DNA of 64,000 bases from CAVUDO01 sp963740255 (GCA_963740255.1 CAVUDO010000005.1:248001-312000), one strand, 5' to 3'; positions 25,211 to 34,318 are shown, counted from the first letter of the stretch. Notes: a model not told the origin generated them from the letters alone. Made by a program: numbers and translations.

Positions 25211-25567
25211 TCAACTAGCCCTAACCATGGCCGTTGCACCCAGAAGGGAGGGGTCGCTGTTCCTCGGCGATGCGAGGAAGGTGACCTCTGCCTTCAAGCC
25301 ACCAGTTGTGGCGCCGATCGTGGACGACTCGGTCTGGGCTTCGATCTGGCGGAGCGCTGCGTCACGTAGGAATGCTGAGACAGACACTCCCTGAAGTTCC
25401 GCAGCCTCTCGAACCTTTCGTAGCTCTTCAGCGCGAAGTCGTACAGAGAACATGGATGCACGTTGGCGTTTTTCGGGTCGCGACTGTGTTGGCTTGCCCC
25501 ACGTGTCGTGGCTGTCATCCTTGTCTGCCTCGTATGCGGCAGCTCGATCGGTTTCGTCTGACATCAC
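25211..25567 (-). CDS. Ribbon-helix-helix DNA-binding protein
   Basis: A 118-residue protein. The start is GTG 25567 or ATG 25564 behind GAGGAG. The central stretch MFSVRLRAEELRKVREAAEL and GVSVSAFLRDAALRQIEAQ is a ribbon-helix-helix domain of the CopG/MobC kind. An acidic N-terminus of about 38 residues precedes it. It lies right behind parB, and is not part of the conserved origin order, so it may be a local insertion. DNA target unknown. Confidence 0.6.
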   Translation of the reverse strand: MMSDETDRAAAYEADKDDSHDTWGKPTQSRPEKRQRASMFSVRLRAEELRKVREAAELQGVSVSAFLRDAALRQIEAQTESSTIGATTGGLKAEVTFLASPRNSDPSLLGATAMVRAS

Positions 25568-25664
25568 TTTGTTCGCTCCTCACCTCAAGTACCGGCTTCG
25601 GTCCCCAGCGGTCGCCTCCCAGCCCGTGAAGAACCGGATCGTCCGTCGATCGACTTGCGGTCCG

Positions 25665-26669
25665 TCAGTCGTGGTCGACCTTCGCGGTCACGCCCATCGA
25701 CTCCGCGATCCGCTCCAAGTCGTCCACGCTGGCGAACTCGATCGTGATCCTGCCCTTGCGCTGGCCCAGGTCCACCTTCACCCGGGTGTCGAAGCGGTCG
25801 GAGAGCCGGTCGGCCAGGTCCTCCAGGCCGGGGGAGCGCATCTTCGTCCGGCGCGTCGGGGCCGGCCTGACCGTCTGACCGTCGCCGCCCATCGCGACGA
25901 TCTCCTCGGTGGCACGCACCGACAACCCCTCGGCGACGATTCTGGTCGCCAGCGCCTCCTGGGCATCGGAGTCCGGCAGGGCGAGCAAGGCGCGGGCGTG
26001 GCCGGCGCTGAGAACCCCGGCGGCCACCCGTCGCTGGACGGCGGCCGGAAGGTTGAGCAGCCGGATCGTGTTGGAGATCTGCGGACGGCTCCGGCCGATC
26101 CGGCGGGAGAGCTCTTCCTGTGTCACGCCGAACTCGGCGAGGAGCTGCTGGTAGGCCGCCGCCTCTTCCAGCGGATTGAGGTCAGACCGGTGGATGTTCT
26201 CCAGCAGGGCGTCCCGGAGCAGCGCCTCGTCGGCGGTGTCGCGGATGATCGCGGGGACGGTCTCGCGTCCGAGCAGCTGGCATGCCCGCAGCCGGCGTTC
26301 GCCCATGATCAGCTCGTAGCGGCCCAGGCCGGCCTCACGGACCACGATGGGCTGCAGGACCCCCACCAGGTCGATCGACGCCTTCAGCTCTTCCAGAGCG
26401 TCCTCGTCGAAAACCGTTCGGGGCTGCTTCGGGTTCGGGCTGACCGCGTCCACACGGATCTCACGGAACCGGGCGCCGGGCACCGGCTCCAGGTCGCCGG
26501 CCTGCGCGACTGGTGCCTGCGGTCCCGGCGCCGGGTCGGCCAGGGCGATCCCGCCACCGCCGTCGGAGCCGTCGGAGCCGAGGCCCGCCGGGAGGAGCCC
26601 CGAGGGATTCGGACCTGTGGGGATCAGGGCGCCCAGCCCACGCCCCAGTCCACCGCGCCGGTTCTTCAC
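25665..26669 (-). CDS. parB: ParB chromosome partition protein
   Basis: A 334-residue ParB. A short basic N-terminus (MKNRRGGLGRGLGALIPTG) is followed by the CTPase-type fold with GERRLRACQLLG and PAIIRDTADE, and LLENIHRSDLNPLEEAAAYQ. The central HTH has VTQEELSRRIGRSRPQISNT, which binds parS, and the C-terminal dimerisation domain ends RITIEFASVDDLERI. It overlaps the parA stop by four bases and acts with ParA and parS in chromosome segregation. Confidence 0.95.
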   Translation of the reverse strand: MKNRRGGLGRGLGALIPTGPNPSGLLPAGLGSDGSDGGGGIALADPAPGPQAPVAQAGDLEPVPGARFREIRVDAVSPNPKQPRTVFDEDALEELKASIDLVGVLQPIVVREAGLGRYELIMGERRLRACQLLGRETVPAIIRDTADEALLRDALLENIHRSDLNPLEEAAAYQQLLAEFGVTQEELSRRIGRSRPQISNTIRLLNLPAAVQRRVAAGVLSAGHARALLALPDSDAQEALATRIVAEGLSVRATEEIVAMGGDGQTVRPAPTRRTKMRSPGLEDLADRLSDRFDTRVKVDLGQRKGRITIEFASVDDLERIAESMGVTAKVDHD

Positions 26670-27736
26670 CGGGTGCCTCCTCCTGCGCCACGCGCCGCGA
26701 TCTCACGCGCCGCGTCGAGATAGCTTGTCGAGCCCCGGGACCCGGGGTCGTAGGTGATGACCGACTGACCATAACTGGGCGCTTCGGACACCCGGACGCT
26801 GCGCGGGATCACCGCGTCGAGCACGACGTTCTCGTCGAAGTGGCTCCGTACCTCAGCCGCGACCTGGTCGGACAGCTTCGTCCGGCCGTCGTACATCGTC
26901 AGCAACATCGTGGTGATCGAGAGGTCATTGTTGAGATGCGCCCTGACCAGCTCGACGTTGTGGAGCAGTTGCCCGAGACCTTCCAGGGCGTAGTACTCGC
27001 ACTGGATCGGAATGAGCACCTCGCGCGCGGCAACCAGCGCGTTGACCGTCAGCAGGCCCAGTGAGGGCGGACAGTCGATGAACACGTAGTCGACGTCCGC
27101 GGTGAACCCGTCGATGGCCCGCCGCAGCCGCGACTCGCGGGCCACGACGGAGACCATCTCGATCTCGGCGCCGGCCAGGTCGATGGTCGCCGGGACGCAG
27201 TAGAGGTTCGGCACGCCCTCCACCGCAACGGCGGCCTCGGCGAGGGGGATGCCTTCCACCAGGACGTCGTAGCTGCTGGGCACGCCGGACCGGCGGTCCA
27301 CGCTCAGGCCGGTCGATGCGTTGCCCTGTGGGTCGAGGTCGATGACCAGCACGCGGCTTCCGTGCAGCGCGAGGGCCACCGCGAGGTTCACTGTCGTGGT
27401 GGTCTTGCCCACCCCACCCTTCTGGTTGGCCACACAGAACACCCGGCGGTGCGGAGGTCGAGGAAAGGAATTGCCGGCGGGGTTGAGCACCTGGACAGCC
27501 CGGCGAGCTTCGATGGCGATCGGGAGGTCGTCGTCCACCGTTTCACGTGAAACGTCGGCAGGGGAGACGCGATCGTGAGCGTCAACGGGCTGTGTGTCGC
27601 GCGCAAGGTCGTGCGCCTGCGGATATCCCGTTTCACGTGAAACGGTGGCATCGTCGAGTGTGGCGCGGATCCGGCGGTGGCTCTCGTCGGTTACCCGCCC
27701 CGGGTGGCCCGGCGGGAACTGCGCAGGGTCGCTCAC
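26666..27736 (-). CDS. parA: ParA/Soj partition ATPase
   Basis: About 356 residues from GTG 27736 behind GAGGAG. The deviant Walker A motif is KGGVGKTTTTVNLAVALAL, with IDLDPQGNAS and DYVFIDCPPSLGLLTVNAL. A ~90-residue Asp/Arg-rich N-terminal region precedes the ATPase domain; it is encoded over the two parS sites. With ParB it segregates the origin. An open frame continues upstream to 28243 but without protein-like features, so the GTG start is preferred. Confidence 0.92.
   Translation of the reverse strand: MSDPAQFPPGHPGRVTDESHRRIRATLDDATVSRETGYPQAHDLARDTQPVDAHDRVSPADVSRETVDDDLPIAIEARRAVQVLNPAGNSFPRPPHRRVFCVANQKGGVGKTTTTVNLAVALALHGSRVLVIDLDPQGNASTGLSVDRRSGVPSSYDVLVEGIPLAEAAVAVEGVPNLYCVPATIDLAGAEIEMVSVVARESRLRRAIDGFTADVDYVFIDCPPSLGLLTVNALVAAREVLIPIQCEYYALEGLGQLLHNVELVRAHLNNDLSITTMLLTMYDGRTKLSDQVAAEVRSHFDENVVLDAVIPRSVRVSEAPSYGQSVITYDPGSRGSTSYLDAAREIAARGAGGGTR
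27540..27553. promoter_or_regulatory. parS site 1
   Basis: The perfect palindrome GTTTCACGTGAAAC, which is the core actinobacterial parS, lies within parA and encodes VSRET. It is the expected ParB loading site near oriC. Confidence 0.92.
27630..27643. promoter_or_regulatory. parS site 2
   Basis: A second perfect GTTTCACGTGAAAC, 90 bases from site 1 (30 codons) and in the same codon phase, again encoding VSRET in parA. The pair would give a two-site ParB nucleation zone about 7 kb from oriC. Confidence 0.92.
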
Positions 27737-28280
27737 GGCGGTCTCCTCGACCTTGGCGTTGTAAGGACCGGAACGGTCGACAACTGGTGTCCGACCGCCC
27801 ATCGTCCGCACGCGCCGCCCGTATCGCACAGAACGCGTGGCAGGAATGGGGGTGCGGGCGATGCCCTCTGACGGTACCGGTACGAGGGAACGGGTCTCCG
27901 TGTTCCCTCCAAGTCCGGAGACCCCCCCGGTCGGATGCAACGGTAGCGGGCCGCCGGTCCAGCGTGCAGTCCCGGGCGTCCGGTCTGTGGACGGCTCACG
28001 AGCGATCGCCACCAGTGTCGCCGGGCGTGCAGTCCCGGGCGTCTGGTCTGTGGACGGCTCAGCCTGCGCGACCACAACCCGGTGGGAGACCGGAAGGGAT
28101 GGGCCTGGTCGCTCCCGACCCACGCTGGCAGTCTTACCGGGCCACCCGAGCGAACTCCCCGCCGAGGACGGTCCGGCCTGTGGCGGCCATCCCAACGGGC
28201 TGGCGTGGCGCACCCCGGCGCTCTCCGTCATGGGTCCGCCCACGTCCTCTCCGGTCAGCTGTCCCAGCGGCAGGGGCGCC
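27737..28280. other. Gene-free region between rsmG and parA
   Basis: About 540 bases without a supported gene. It contains the repeat listed next, and the parA promoter is expected near its left end. Confidence 0.4.
27962..28061. repeat. 37-bp direct repeat pair
   Basis: Copies at 27962-27998 and 28025-28061 match at 36 of 37 positions, 63 bases apart, each with GCGTGCAGTCCCGGGCGTC and ending CTGTGGACGGCTCA. The TGTGGAC parts resemble weak DnaA boxes. Confidence 0.75.
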
Positions 28281-29012
28281 TCAGCCCGGTCGCCCTCGAC
28301 GGCCTCGCCGAGGAGGCGTCGCGGCGGCCGGGCGGGAGCGAATCCGGGACGGATCGAGGAGTGACACCTCCACCACGGTCACCGGGGGATCGACTGTCCC
28401 CCTGCCGACCTCGACGATACGAGGCTGGCCCCCTCCGACCCTGGCTACCGCAGCGGCGTGTTCGGTGATCTCCGCCGCGGCCGAGGATCCCTTCATCGCC
28501 AGCAGTCGTCCGCCGGGCGCGCTCAGGGGCAGGCACCATGCTGCCAGCCGATCCAGGGGAGCCACCGCTCGAGCCGTCACAACCGGTGCCGCGACTCTAC
28601 CGACGACCTCCTCGGCGCGTCCGCGGACGATCGTCACCTGCTCCAGCCCCAGCGCGGCGACCGCCTCCTCGAGGAACAGCACCCGACGTGCGAGCGGCTC
28701 GACCAGCGTCAGCCGCAGATCGGGTCGGGCGATCGCCAGCACCAGGCCGGGGAGGCCCGCACCGCTGCCCACGTCGACGACCTCCGCTCCCTCGGGCAAC
28801 AGTTCGCCCAGCACCGCGCAGTTGAGCAGGTGGCGGTCCCAGAGTTTCGGCGTCTCCCGGGGTCCGATCAGGCCACGCTCCACACCGGCACCGGCCAGCA
28901 GTGCCGCGTACGCCTCAGCCAGCCGACGCCGCTCCCCGAACACCTGGTCCACGACGGCAGAGAGCCCCGCCGGCGGACCGGCGGGGCTCTCGGGCAACGA
29001 AGGAACCGTCAT
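28281..29012 (-). CDS. rsmG: 16S rRNA m7G527 methyltransferase
   Basis: A 243-residue RsmG (GidB). Signature stretches are LWDRHLLNCAVLGELLPEGA, VVDVGSGAGLPGLVLAIA (the SAM-binding Gly loop) and VTARAVAPLDRLAAWCLPL. It methylates the 530 loop of 16S rRNA. It follows jag with a four-base overlap and precedes parA, the conserved order. The C-terminal ~25 residues are basic and disordered. Confidence 0.95.
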   Translation of the reverse strand: MTVPSLPESPAGPPAGLSAVVDQVFGERRRLAEAYAALLAGAGVERGLIGPRETPKLWDRHLLNCAVLGELLPEGAEVVDVGSGAGLPGLVLAIARPDLRLTLVEPLARRVLFLEEAVAALGLEQVTIVRGRAEEVVGRVAAPVVTARAVAPLDRLAAWCLPLSAPGGRLLAMKGSSAAAEITEHAAAVARVGGGQPRIVEVGRGTVDPPVTVVEVSLLDPSRIRSRPAAATPPRRGRRGRPG

Positions 29013-29524
29013 GCGTCCGGGTGCACGATCACCCGGCGGTTGGGCTCCTCGCCCTCGGACTCGCTCCGCACGCCGGACAGCGCGGAGATCGCGTCGTGGA
29101 CGACCTTGCGTTCGAACGGGTTCATCGGGTCGAGCCGCAGCGGATCGCCGAACGAACGGACCTGCTCCGCGGCGTTCTTCGCCACCGCGACCAGCTCGGC
29201 CCGGCGCCGCGCCCGGAAGCCGCCCACGTCGAGCATCAGCCGGCTGCGGACGCCGGTCTGCTGGACCACAGCCAGCCTGGTGAGTTCCTGGAGCGCGTCC
29301 AGGGTGGCGCCCTGCGGGCCGACCAGACCGTCCAGGCCGTCGCCGATCACGGCCACGATGGCGCGCTCGTTCTCGACGTCCATGTCGATGTCGCCGTCGT
29401 AGTCGAGGATGTCGAGCAGCCGCTCGATGTAGTCGCCCGCGATGTCGCCCTCCTGGACGAGCGGATCGACGTCGTCGCCCGCGGCCAGGCCGGCGGGGGC
29501 TTCAGGGGTGCTGGTCTCGCTCAT
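29009..29524 (-). CDS. jag: Jag/KhpB-like R3H RNA-binding protein
   Basis: A 171-residue protein from ATG 29524. An acidic N-terminus leads to a KH-type domain (VIGDGLDGLVGPQGATLDAL, GGFRARRRAELVAVAKNAA) and a C-terminal R3H domain (PMNPFERKVVHDAISAL with SEG). Its position between yidC and rsmG matches Rv3920c. It binds RNA and is linked to cell-elongation control in other bacteria. It overlaps the rsmG start by four bases. Confidence 0.88.
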   Translation of the reverse strand: MSETSTPEAPAGLAAGDDVDPLVQEGDIAGDYIERLLDILDYDGDIDMDVENERAIVAVIGDGLDGLVGPQGATLDALQELTRLAVVQQTGVRSRLMLDVGGFRARRRAELVAVAKNAAEQVRSFGDPLRLDPMNPFERKVVHDAISALSGVRSESEGEEPNRRVIVHPDA

Positions 29525-29603
29525 CGTCACTCCGGAGCTGGCACCGTCGCCGAGACGAGCGGTGCGCGGAAAGTCGGAACAAAGGGGGCTGCGGCCGACG
29601 ACG

Positions 29604-30845
29604 CTACCGCCTGCCGCCCCTGCGTTTGCGGTTGCGGTTGTCCTGCGGACGCCGTGGCGCACCAGTCGGGGACGGTGCCTTGCTGGCTGCCGCGGCAGCA
29701 TTGGCTTCACTCCCGGACGCCGCGGTTTCGCTGTCGTCCGCGTCAGCCGAGCCGTTCGGCGAGGACTTGGCCCCGACGTCAGCCGAGGTCGTCCCCGCGC
29801 CGGCAGCGGTCCTGCCGTTCACCGCGGTGCCGTTGGACGCCGCCTTGCTCCCGCCCTTGGCCGGCGCTTTGGCGGGTGCCTTCGTCGGTGCCTTGGCCGC
29901 GCCGGCGGCGGCCGGCTTCTCGGCGGCCGGCTTGGTGGCGGTGGTGCGTGCGCCGCCCTTCTTCGGGTTCACCGGCTTCACGCCCGGCTTCGGGGCCAGC
30001 GCCTTCGCCACGGCGGGATCGGTGGCGGGCTTGGCCGGTGCCGCACCCGGCGGCGGCATCTTGCGGAGCACCCAGAACTGCTGGCCCATCGAGAACAGGT
30101 TGGTGGTGACCCAGTAGATGACCACACCGATGGGGAAGAGTGCGCCGGAGATCAGCAGTGACGCCGGAATGCCGTAGAGCATGAACTTCTGGATCATCGC
30201 CTGGGTCGGGTCGGTGGCCGGCCCGTTGCGCGCGATCATCTGCCGCTGGGTGAGGTAGGTGGTGGCGACCATGATCGCGATCAGCACCGCGGCGACGACC
30301 TTCACGACCGTCCCGCTGGCATTGAGCTTGTCGAGGAAATCGGCCGGTGAGTTGAACGCGGCCGCAATCGGCGCACCGAACAGCTTCGCGTGCCCGGCGC
30401 TGTCGAACTGTGCGGCCGACCAGAAGAACTCGGTCGTCAGCGACCACTTGGCTTTCTCGTCGGTGGGGTTGATCTGCCGCAGCACGTGGAAGAGGCCGAA
30501 GAACACCGGGATCTGCAGGAAGATCGGCAGGCAGCCCATCAGCGGGTTGGCCTTCTCCCGCCGGTAGAGCTCCATCGTCTCCCGCTGGAGCGCCTGCGCG
30601 TCGCCCTTGTGCTTGTCCCGGAGCTCCTTGATCTGAGGCTGCAGGTTCTGCATCGCCCGCTGCGACTTGATCTGCTTGACGAAGACCGGGAACAGGATCA
30701 CCCGGACGGTGATGACCAGGAAGACGATCGACAGCACCCACGCCAGGCCGGACGTCGGGCCGAGCAGCGCCGACCACAGATCGTGCCAGCGCAGCAGGAT
30801 CCACGAGATGCCGATATAGGCCCAGTTCAGGGGGAGGAGATCCAC
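29604..30845 (-). CDS. yidC: YidC membrane protein insertase
   Basis: A 413-residue YidC. The five-helix core includes WVLSIVFLVITVRVILFPVF, QRAMQNLQPQIKELRDKHKG (the coiled coil), MGCLPIFLQIPVFFGLFHV and IYWVTTNLFSMGQQFWVL. It inserts proteins into the membrane with or without SecYEG. The C-terminal ~130 residues are Lys/Ala/Thr-rich, probably ribosome-contacting, ending RNRKRRGGRR. The gene overlaps the rnpA-yidD frame by 19 bases and precedes jag. Confidence 0.95.
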   Translation of the reverse strand: MDLLPLNWAYIGISWILLRWHDLWSALLGPTSGLAWVLSIVFLVITVRVILFPVFVKQIKSQRAMQNLQPQIKELRDKHKGDAQALQRETMELYRREKANPLMGCLPIFLQIPVFFGLFHVLRQINPTDEKAKWSLTTEFFWSAAQFDSAGHAKLFGAPIAAAFNSPADFLDKLNASGTVVKVVAAVLIAIMVATTYLTQRQMIARNGPATDPTQAMIQKFMLYGIPASLLISGALFPIGVVIYWVTTNLFSMGQQFWVLRKMPPPGAAPAKPATDPAVAKALAPKPGVKPVNPKKGGARTTATKPAAEKPAAAGAAKAPTKAPAKAPAKGGSKAASNGTAVNGRTAAGAGTTSADVGAKSSPNGSADADDSETAASGSEANAAAAASKAPSPTGAPRRPQDNRNRKRRGGRR

Positions 30846-31801
30846 CGGAAAGCTCCAGTCGTACGGTGGTTGCGGTCACGATGGGCCCGTGGCCGCGGGG
30901 GCGGCACCGGGTCGTATCCACCGGGATGGAACGGATGGCACCGCAGGAGGCGCCAGACGGCGAGGCCGAGGCCCCGGACCGAACCGTGGGTGCCCAGCGC
31001 CTCTAACGCGTACGCACTACAGCTCGGGTGAAAACGGCAGCGGGCCGGCAGGCCCGGGCTGATCCAGCGTCGGTAGAACCGGATCGGTCTGCTCAGCACC
31101 GCAACAGCCCGACGACTCCCATGATGCCCGCTCACTGCCAGAGCACCCGCTGCGGCGTCGCCGGCCGGCTCGCGCGCCACGCCGCCGGCCGGCTCGCGCG
31201 CCGCCGCGCCGGCCACCTCTGTCCCGCCGGCGGCGGTCCTGAGCGCGGTTCCGAGCGCGGTTCCGAGCGCGGTTCCGAGCGCGGTTCCGGCGGCTCCCGT
31301 GTCGGCGGCCGGACGGTCGTCGCGCGCGCCAGCGTCGCACGCAGAGGTCCCGGCCGAGCGGGTGGGGACAGGCGGGGTCACAGCACGACCCCCGACGGAC
31401 TGGCCCAGGCGGCGCAGGGCCTCGTCGAGGTCGCGGCCGAGCACGTCGGAGGAACGTCCCGCGGCGGCTGGGAGCGCCCGTACCACGAGCTGGGTTCCGG
31501 GCGGCAGCGTCGCCAGGCGATCGCGGACGAGGTGGCGCAGTTGCCGCGCGACCCGGTGCCGCACCACGGAGTTGCCCACCGCCCGCGACACCACGAAGCC
31601 CGCCCGGCTGGGTCCCGGCCAGGAGAGCGCTTCGTCGAGGTCCGCGGCCGGAGGGTCGGACAGGACGTCCCGGCGGGCCGGGGCAGGAGCGTGGGGCGGC
31701 AGCAGGTGGACGACAAGCGACCCGCGGCCGGCGCGGCGTCCGCCGCGCACCGCCCGGGTGAACTCGTCGCGGCGTCGCAGCCGCGCATGCGCCGCGAGCA
31801 C
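30827..31801 (-). CDS. rnpA: Fused RNase P protein subunit and YidD
   Basis: One 324-residue reading. Residues ~1-135 are RnpA: MLAAHARLRRRDEFTRAVR, GFVVSRAVGNSVVRHRVARQ and LRHLVRDRL, the protein part of RNase P. Residues ~233-302 are YidD: LSRPIRFYRRWISPGLPARC, RFHPSCSAYALEA and RLLRCHPFHPGGYDPV, which assists YidC in membrane insertion. The ~100-residue linker is Ala/Gly-rich with GTAL repeats. In most actinobacteria these are two genes. An internal GTG at 31135 could still give separate YidD, so fusion at the protein level needs testing. GTG 31801 follows GGAGG. Confidence 0.85.
   Translation of the reverse strand: MLAAHARLRRRDEFTRAVRGGRRAGRGSLVVHLLPPHAPAPARRDVLSDPPAADLDEALSWPGPSRAGFVVSRAVGNSVVRHRVARQLRHLVRDRLATLPPGTQLVVRALPAAAGRSSDVLGRDLDEALRRLGQSVGGRAVTPPVPTRSAGTSACDAGARDDRPAADTGAAGTALGTALGTALGTALRTAAGGTEVAGAAAREPAGGVAREPAGDAAAGALAVSGHHGSRRAVAVLSRPIRFYRRWISPGLPARCRFHPSCSAYALEALGTHGSVRGLGLAVWRLLRCHPFHPGGYDPVPPPRPRAHRDRNHRTTGAFRWISSP
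31241..31288. repeat. Four exact 12-bp repeats in the rnpA-yidD linker
   Basis: GAGCGCGGTTCC is repeated four times exactly, encoding GTAL repeats in the linker. Copy-number change would alter linker length by steps of four residues without breaking the frame. Confidence 0.85.
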
Positions 31802-31816
31802 GCCGCCTCCTCCGGT

Positions 31817-31954
31817 TCAGGCAGACAGGCGCGAGCGGCCCTTGAGGCGCCGGGCAGCGATGATGGCGCGGCCCGCGCGGGTGCGCATCCGCAACCGGAA
31901 CCCGTGGGTCTTCGCGCGGCGGCGGTTGTTCGGCTGGAAGGTGCGCTTGCTCAC
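31817..31954 (-). CDS. rpmH: Ribosomal protein bL34
   Basis: Forty-five residues starting at GTG 31954: VSKRTFQPNNRRRAKTHGFR and ending RRLKGRSRLSA, exactly the bL34 pattern and length. It is a small basic protein of the large ribosomal subunit. It is just upstream of rnpA (16 bases) in the standard order and divergent from dnaA. Confidence 0.97.
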   Translation of the reverse strand: MSKRTFQPNNRRRAKTHGFRLRMRTRAGRAIIAARRLKGRSRLSA

Positions 31955-32506
31955 GTCAAGGTCTCCGATACGACTGGCGGAAGGCTGCGGTGCGTCACCG
32001 CACGGTCTGGCGGCCCTGGACCTCGTTGGGAATGTCGACTCGGCCGACCCACCCGAGTAGCTGGACGGTGTTCCACAGAAGCCGACGTCCAGAGAAGGCC
32101 ATAGACCGTGCCAGCGTACGCGACCCCTCTACCAGCGGCAAACGCGGCCCGGACGGCGGCGCGCGGGTCCGCCGGGCCGTTTTCAGGATCGCCCCAAGGT
32201 GTCCCACCACCCTGTGGACAACTCCTTGTTCGAAGTCCACAGCCGCTGTTAACCTGCCCGTTTGCTGGTGTTACGTCGCGGCCGGTCAGGTCGTTACCCG
32301 CCGGTCGCCTCCACCGACCGGACCTGATCTGATGGGCCTCGACCGCGACCTGCGGAAACGGCTTCGCGTGGGCATCCGGGGGGTGGCCCCGTGCGAGGAG
32401 CCACATCCTTATGCAGCAGCATGCACAGGGTGTGGAAACCGGTGTGGATACGTACGGCGCCGGTGGCGGCGTGCATCAGGGCAAGACCGGCAACGAGGGG
32501 GCACTG
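31955..32506. promoter_or_regulatory. rpmH-dnaA intergenic region with DnaA boxes
   Basis: A perfect DnaA box TGTGGACAA lies at 32213-32221, with AGTCCACAG at 32234 close by. Divergent promoters for rpmH and dnaA are expected here, so DnaA autoregulation is likely. Open frames in this stretch are not supported; the extended dnaA start at 32411 is in it. Confidence 0.7.
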
Positions 32507-34318
32507 GTGACCGGGGAGAACCTCAACCTCGACGCAGTCTGGACAGCGGCAACGGACAGTCTCGCCGACGAGGCGTTGAGCCCCCAGCAGCGCGCCTGGC
32601 TCAGGCTGACCCGCCCGCTGGCCCTGGTCGAGGACACCGCCCTGCTCGCCGCGCCCAACCAGTTCGCCAAAGAGGCGTTCGAGAGCCGACTGCGGCAGGT
32701 GATCACCGACGCCATCTCCCGCCAGCTCGGCCGCCCGGTCAACGTGGCGGTCACCGTCCGGGTGCCGGTGGAGCAGCAGACGATGGAGCTGCGCGTCCTC
32801 GACCTCCCGCCGGCGGGCGACCCGTTCCAGACCACGCCCTACGCCCCCCGCCCGCAGGACCAGCCCGACTGGTACGGCCAGCCAGACGACGGCTACCGCC
32901 CGGACGGCTACCCGCCGGAGTCCCAGGACGGCGACGGCCACCGGTTCGGCCGGGTGGGCGGCTACGCACCGGGGGAGTCCGCGGCCACCGACGCCCAGGA
33001 CGGGCACCACGCTCCGACCCCGGGCGACAACGGCCACGACGGCACGCGCGACGCAGGTTCCCCGGGCTACCCCGACGACCACTACCGCACCGAGCCCTAC
33101 CCGTACGTCGACAAGCGGTCCGGTGCCTACGACGCGTTCGAGGTCGGCGCCACCCACGACACCCCGTACGACGGCGCCGGCCAGCAGCCCCGGTCCTACG
33201 GCGACGCCGGCCGCGGCGGCCGGGTCGTGGACATGCCCAGCCGCGGCACCGGACGGACCCGGCCGGCGGCCCGCCCCACCGAGCCGGCCCGGCTCAACCC
33301 GAAGTACACGTTCGAGACCTTCGTCATCGGCTCGTCCAACCGGTTCGCCCACGCCGCCGCGGTGGCGGTCGCCGAGGCGCCGGCCAAGGCCTACAACCCG
33401 CTGTTCGTCTACGGCGGCTCTGGGCTGGGCAAGACCCACCTGCTGCACGCGATCGGCCACTACGCCCAGCATCTGGGCAACGCCCGCACCGTGCGCTACG
33501 TCTCCACCGAGGAGTTCACCAACGACTTCATCAACTCCGTCCGGGACGACAAGACGCAGGCGTTCCAGCGCCGCTACCGCGACCTCGACATCCTGCTCGT
33601 CGACGACATCCAGTTCCTGGAGAGCCGCGAGCGGACGCAGGAGGAGTTCTTCCACACGTTCAACACCCTCCACAACGCCAACAAGCAGATCGTGATCTCC
33701 TCCGACCGCTCGCCCAAGCAGCTCTCGACGTTGGAGGAGCGGCTGCGGACGCGGTTCGAGTGGGGCCTGCTCACCGACATCCAGCCGCCCGACCTGGAGA
33801 CCCGGATCGCGATCCTGCGCAAGAAGGCGGCCCAGGAACGCCTGGCCGCGCCGCCGGAGGTGCTGGAGTTCATCGCCAGCAAGATCCAGTCCAACATCCG
33901 CGAGCTCGAGGGCGCGCTGATCCGGGTGACGGCGTTCGCCAGCCTCAACCGGCAGCCGGTGGACGTGGGCCTGGCCGAGGTGGTCCTCAAGGACCTCATC
34001 CCCGAGGGCGGCGGGCCCGAGATCACCGCGGCCGCCATCATGGCCGCCACCGCGGAGTACTTCAGCCTCTCGATGGACGACCTGTGCGGCCAGTCCCGGT
34101 CCCGGCTGCTGGTGAACGCCCGGCAGGTGGCCATGTACCTCTGCCGCGAGCTCACCGACCTCTCGCTGCCCCGGATCGGCCAGGCCTTCGGCAACCGCGA
34201 CCACACCACGGTGATGCACGCCGACCGCAAGATCCGTCAGATGATGGCTGAGAAGCGGTCGCTGTACAACCAGATCGCCGAGCTGACGAACCGGATCAAA
34301 CAGCGCGCCCAGGCCTGA
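32507..34318 (+). CDS. dnaA: Chromosomal replication initiator DnaA
   Basis: About 603 residues from GTG 32507, which has AGGGGG six bases upstream; ATG 32411 is in frame upstream and less likely. Domain I is LDAVWTAATDSLADEALSPQ, followed by a long Pro/Gly/Tyr-rich domain II (residues ~115-265). Domain III has NPLFVYGGSGLGKTHLLHAI (Walker A) and DILLVDDIQFLESRERTQ (Walker B), and domain IV has ALSL-like LSLPRIGQAFGNRDHTTVMH, the DnaA-box-binding HTH. It unwinds oriC and loads the helicase. The long domain II is typical of actinomycetes. Confidence 0.97.
   Translation: MTGENLNLDAVWTAATDSLADEALSPQQRAWLRLTRPLALVEDTALLAAPNQFAKEAFESRLRQVITDAISRQLGRPVNVAVTVRVPVEQQTMELRVLDLPPAGDPFQTTPYAPRPQDQPDWYGQPDDGYRPDGYPPESQDGDGHRFGRVGGYAPGESAATDAQDGHHAPTPGDNGHDGTRDAGSPGYPDDHYRTEPYPYVDKRSGAYDAFEVGATHDTPYDGAGQQPRSYGDAGRGGRVVDMPSRGTGRTRPAARPTEPARLNPKYTFETFVIGSSNRFAHAAAVAVAEAPAKAYNPLFVYGGSGLGKTHLLHAIGHYAQHLGNARTVRYVSTEEFTNDFINSVRDDKTQAFQRRYRDLDILLVDDIQFLESRERTQEEFFHTFNTLHNANKQIVISSDRSPKQLSTLEERLRTRFEWGLLTDIQPPDLETRIAILRKKAAQERLAAPPEVLEFIASKIQSNIRELEGALIRVTAFASLNRQPVDVGLAEVVLKDLIPEGGGPEITAAAIMAATAEYFSLSMDDLCGQSRSRLLVNARQVAMYLCRELTDLSLPRIGQAFGNRDHTTVMHADRKIRQMMAEKRSLYNQIAELTNRIKQRAQA

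Noticed and set aside
27737..28243. Extension of parA upstream by about 170 codons
   Set aside because: Low-complexity sequence built on the direct repeat; the GTG at 27736 has a good ribosome site and gives a sensible N-terminus.
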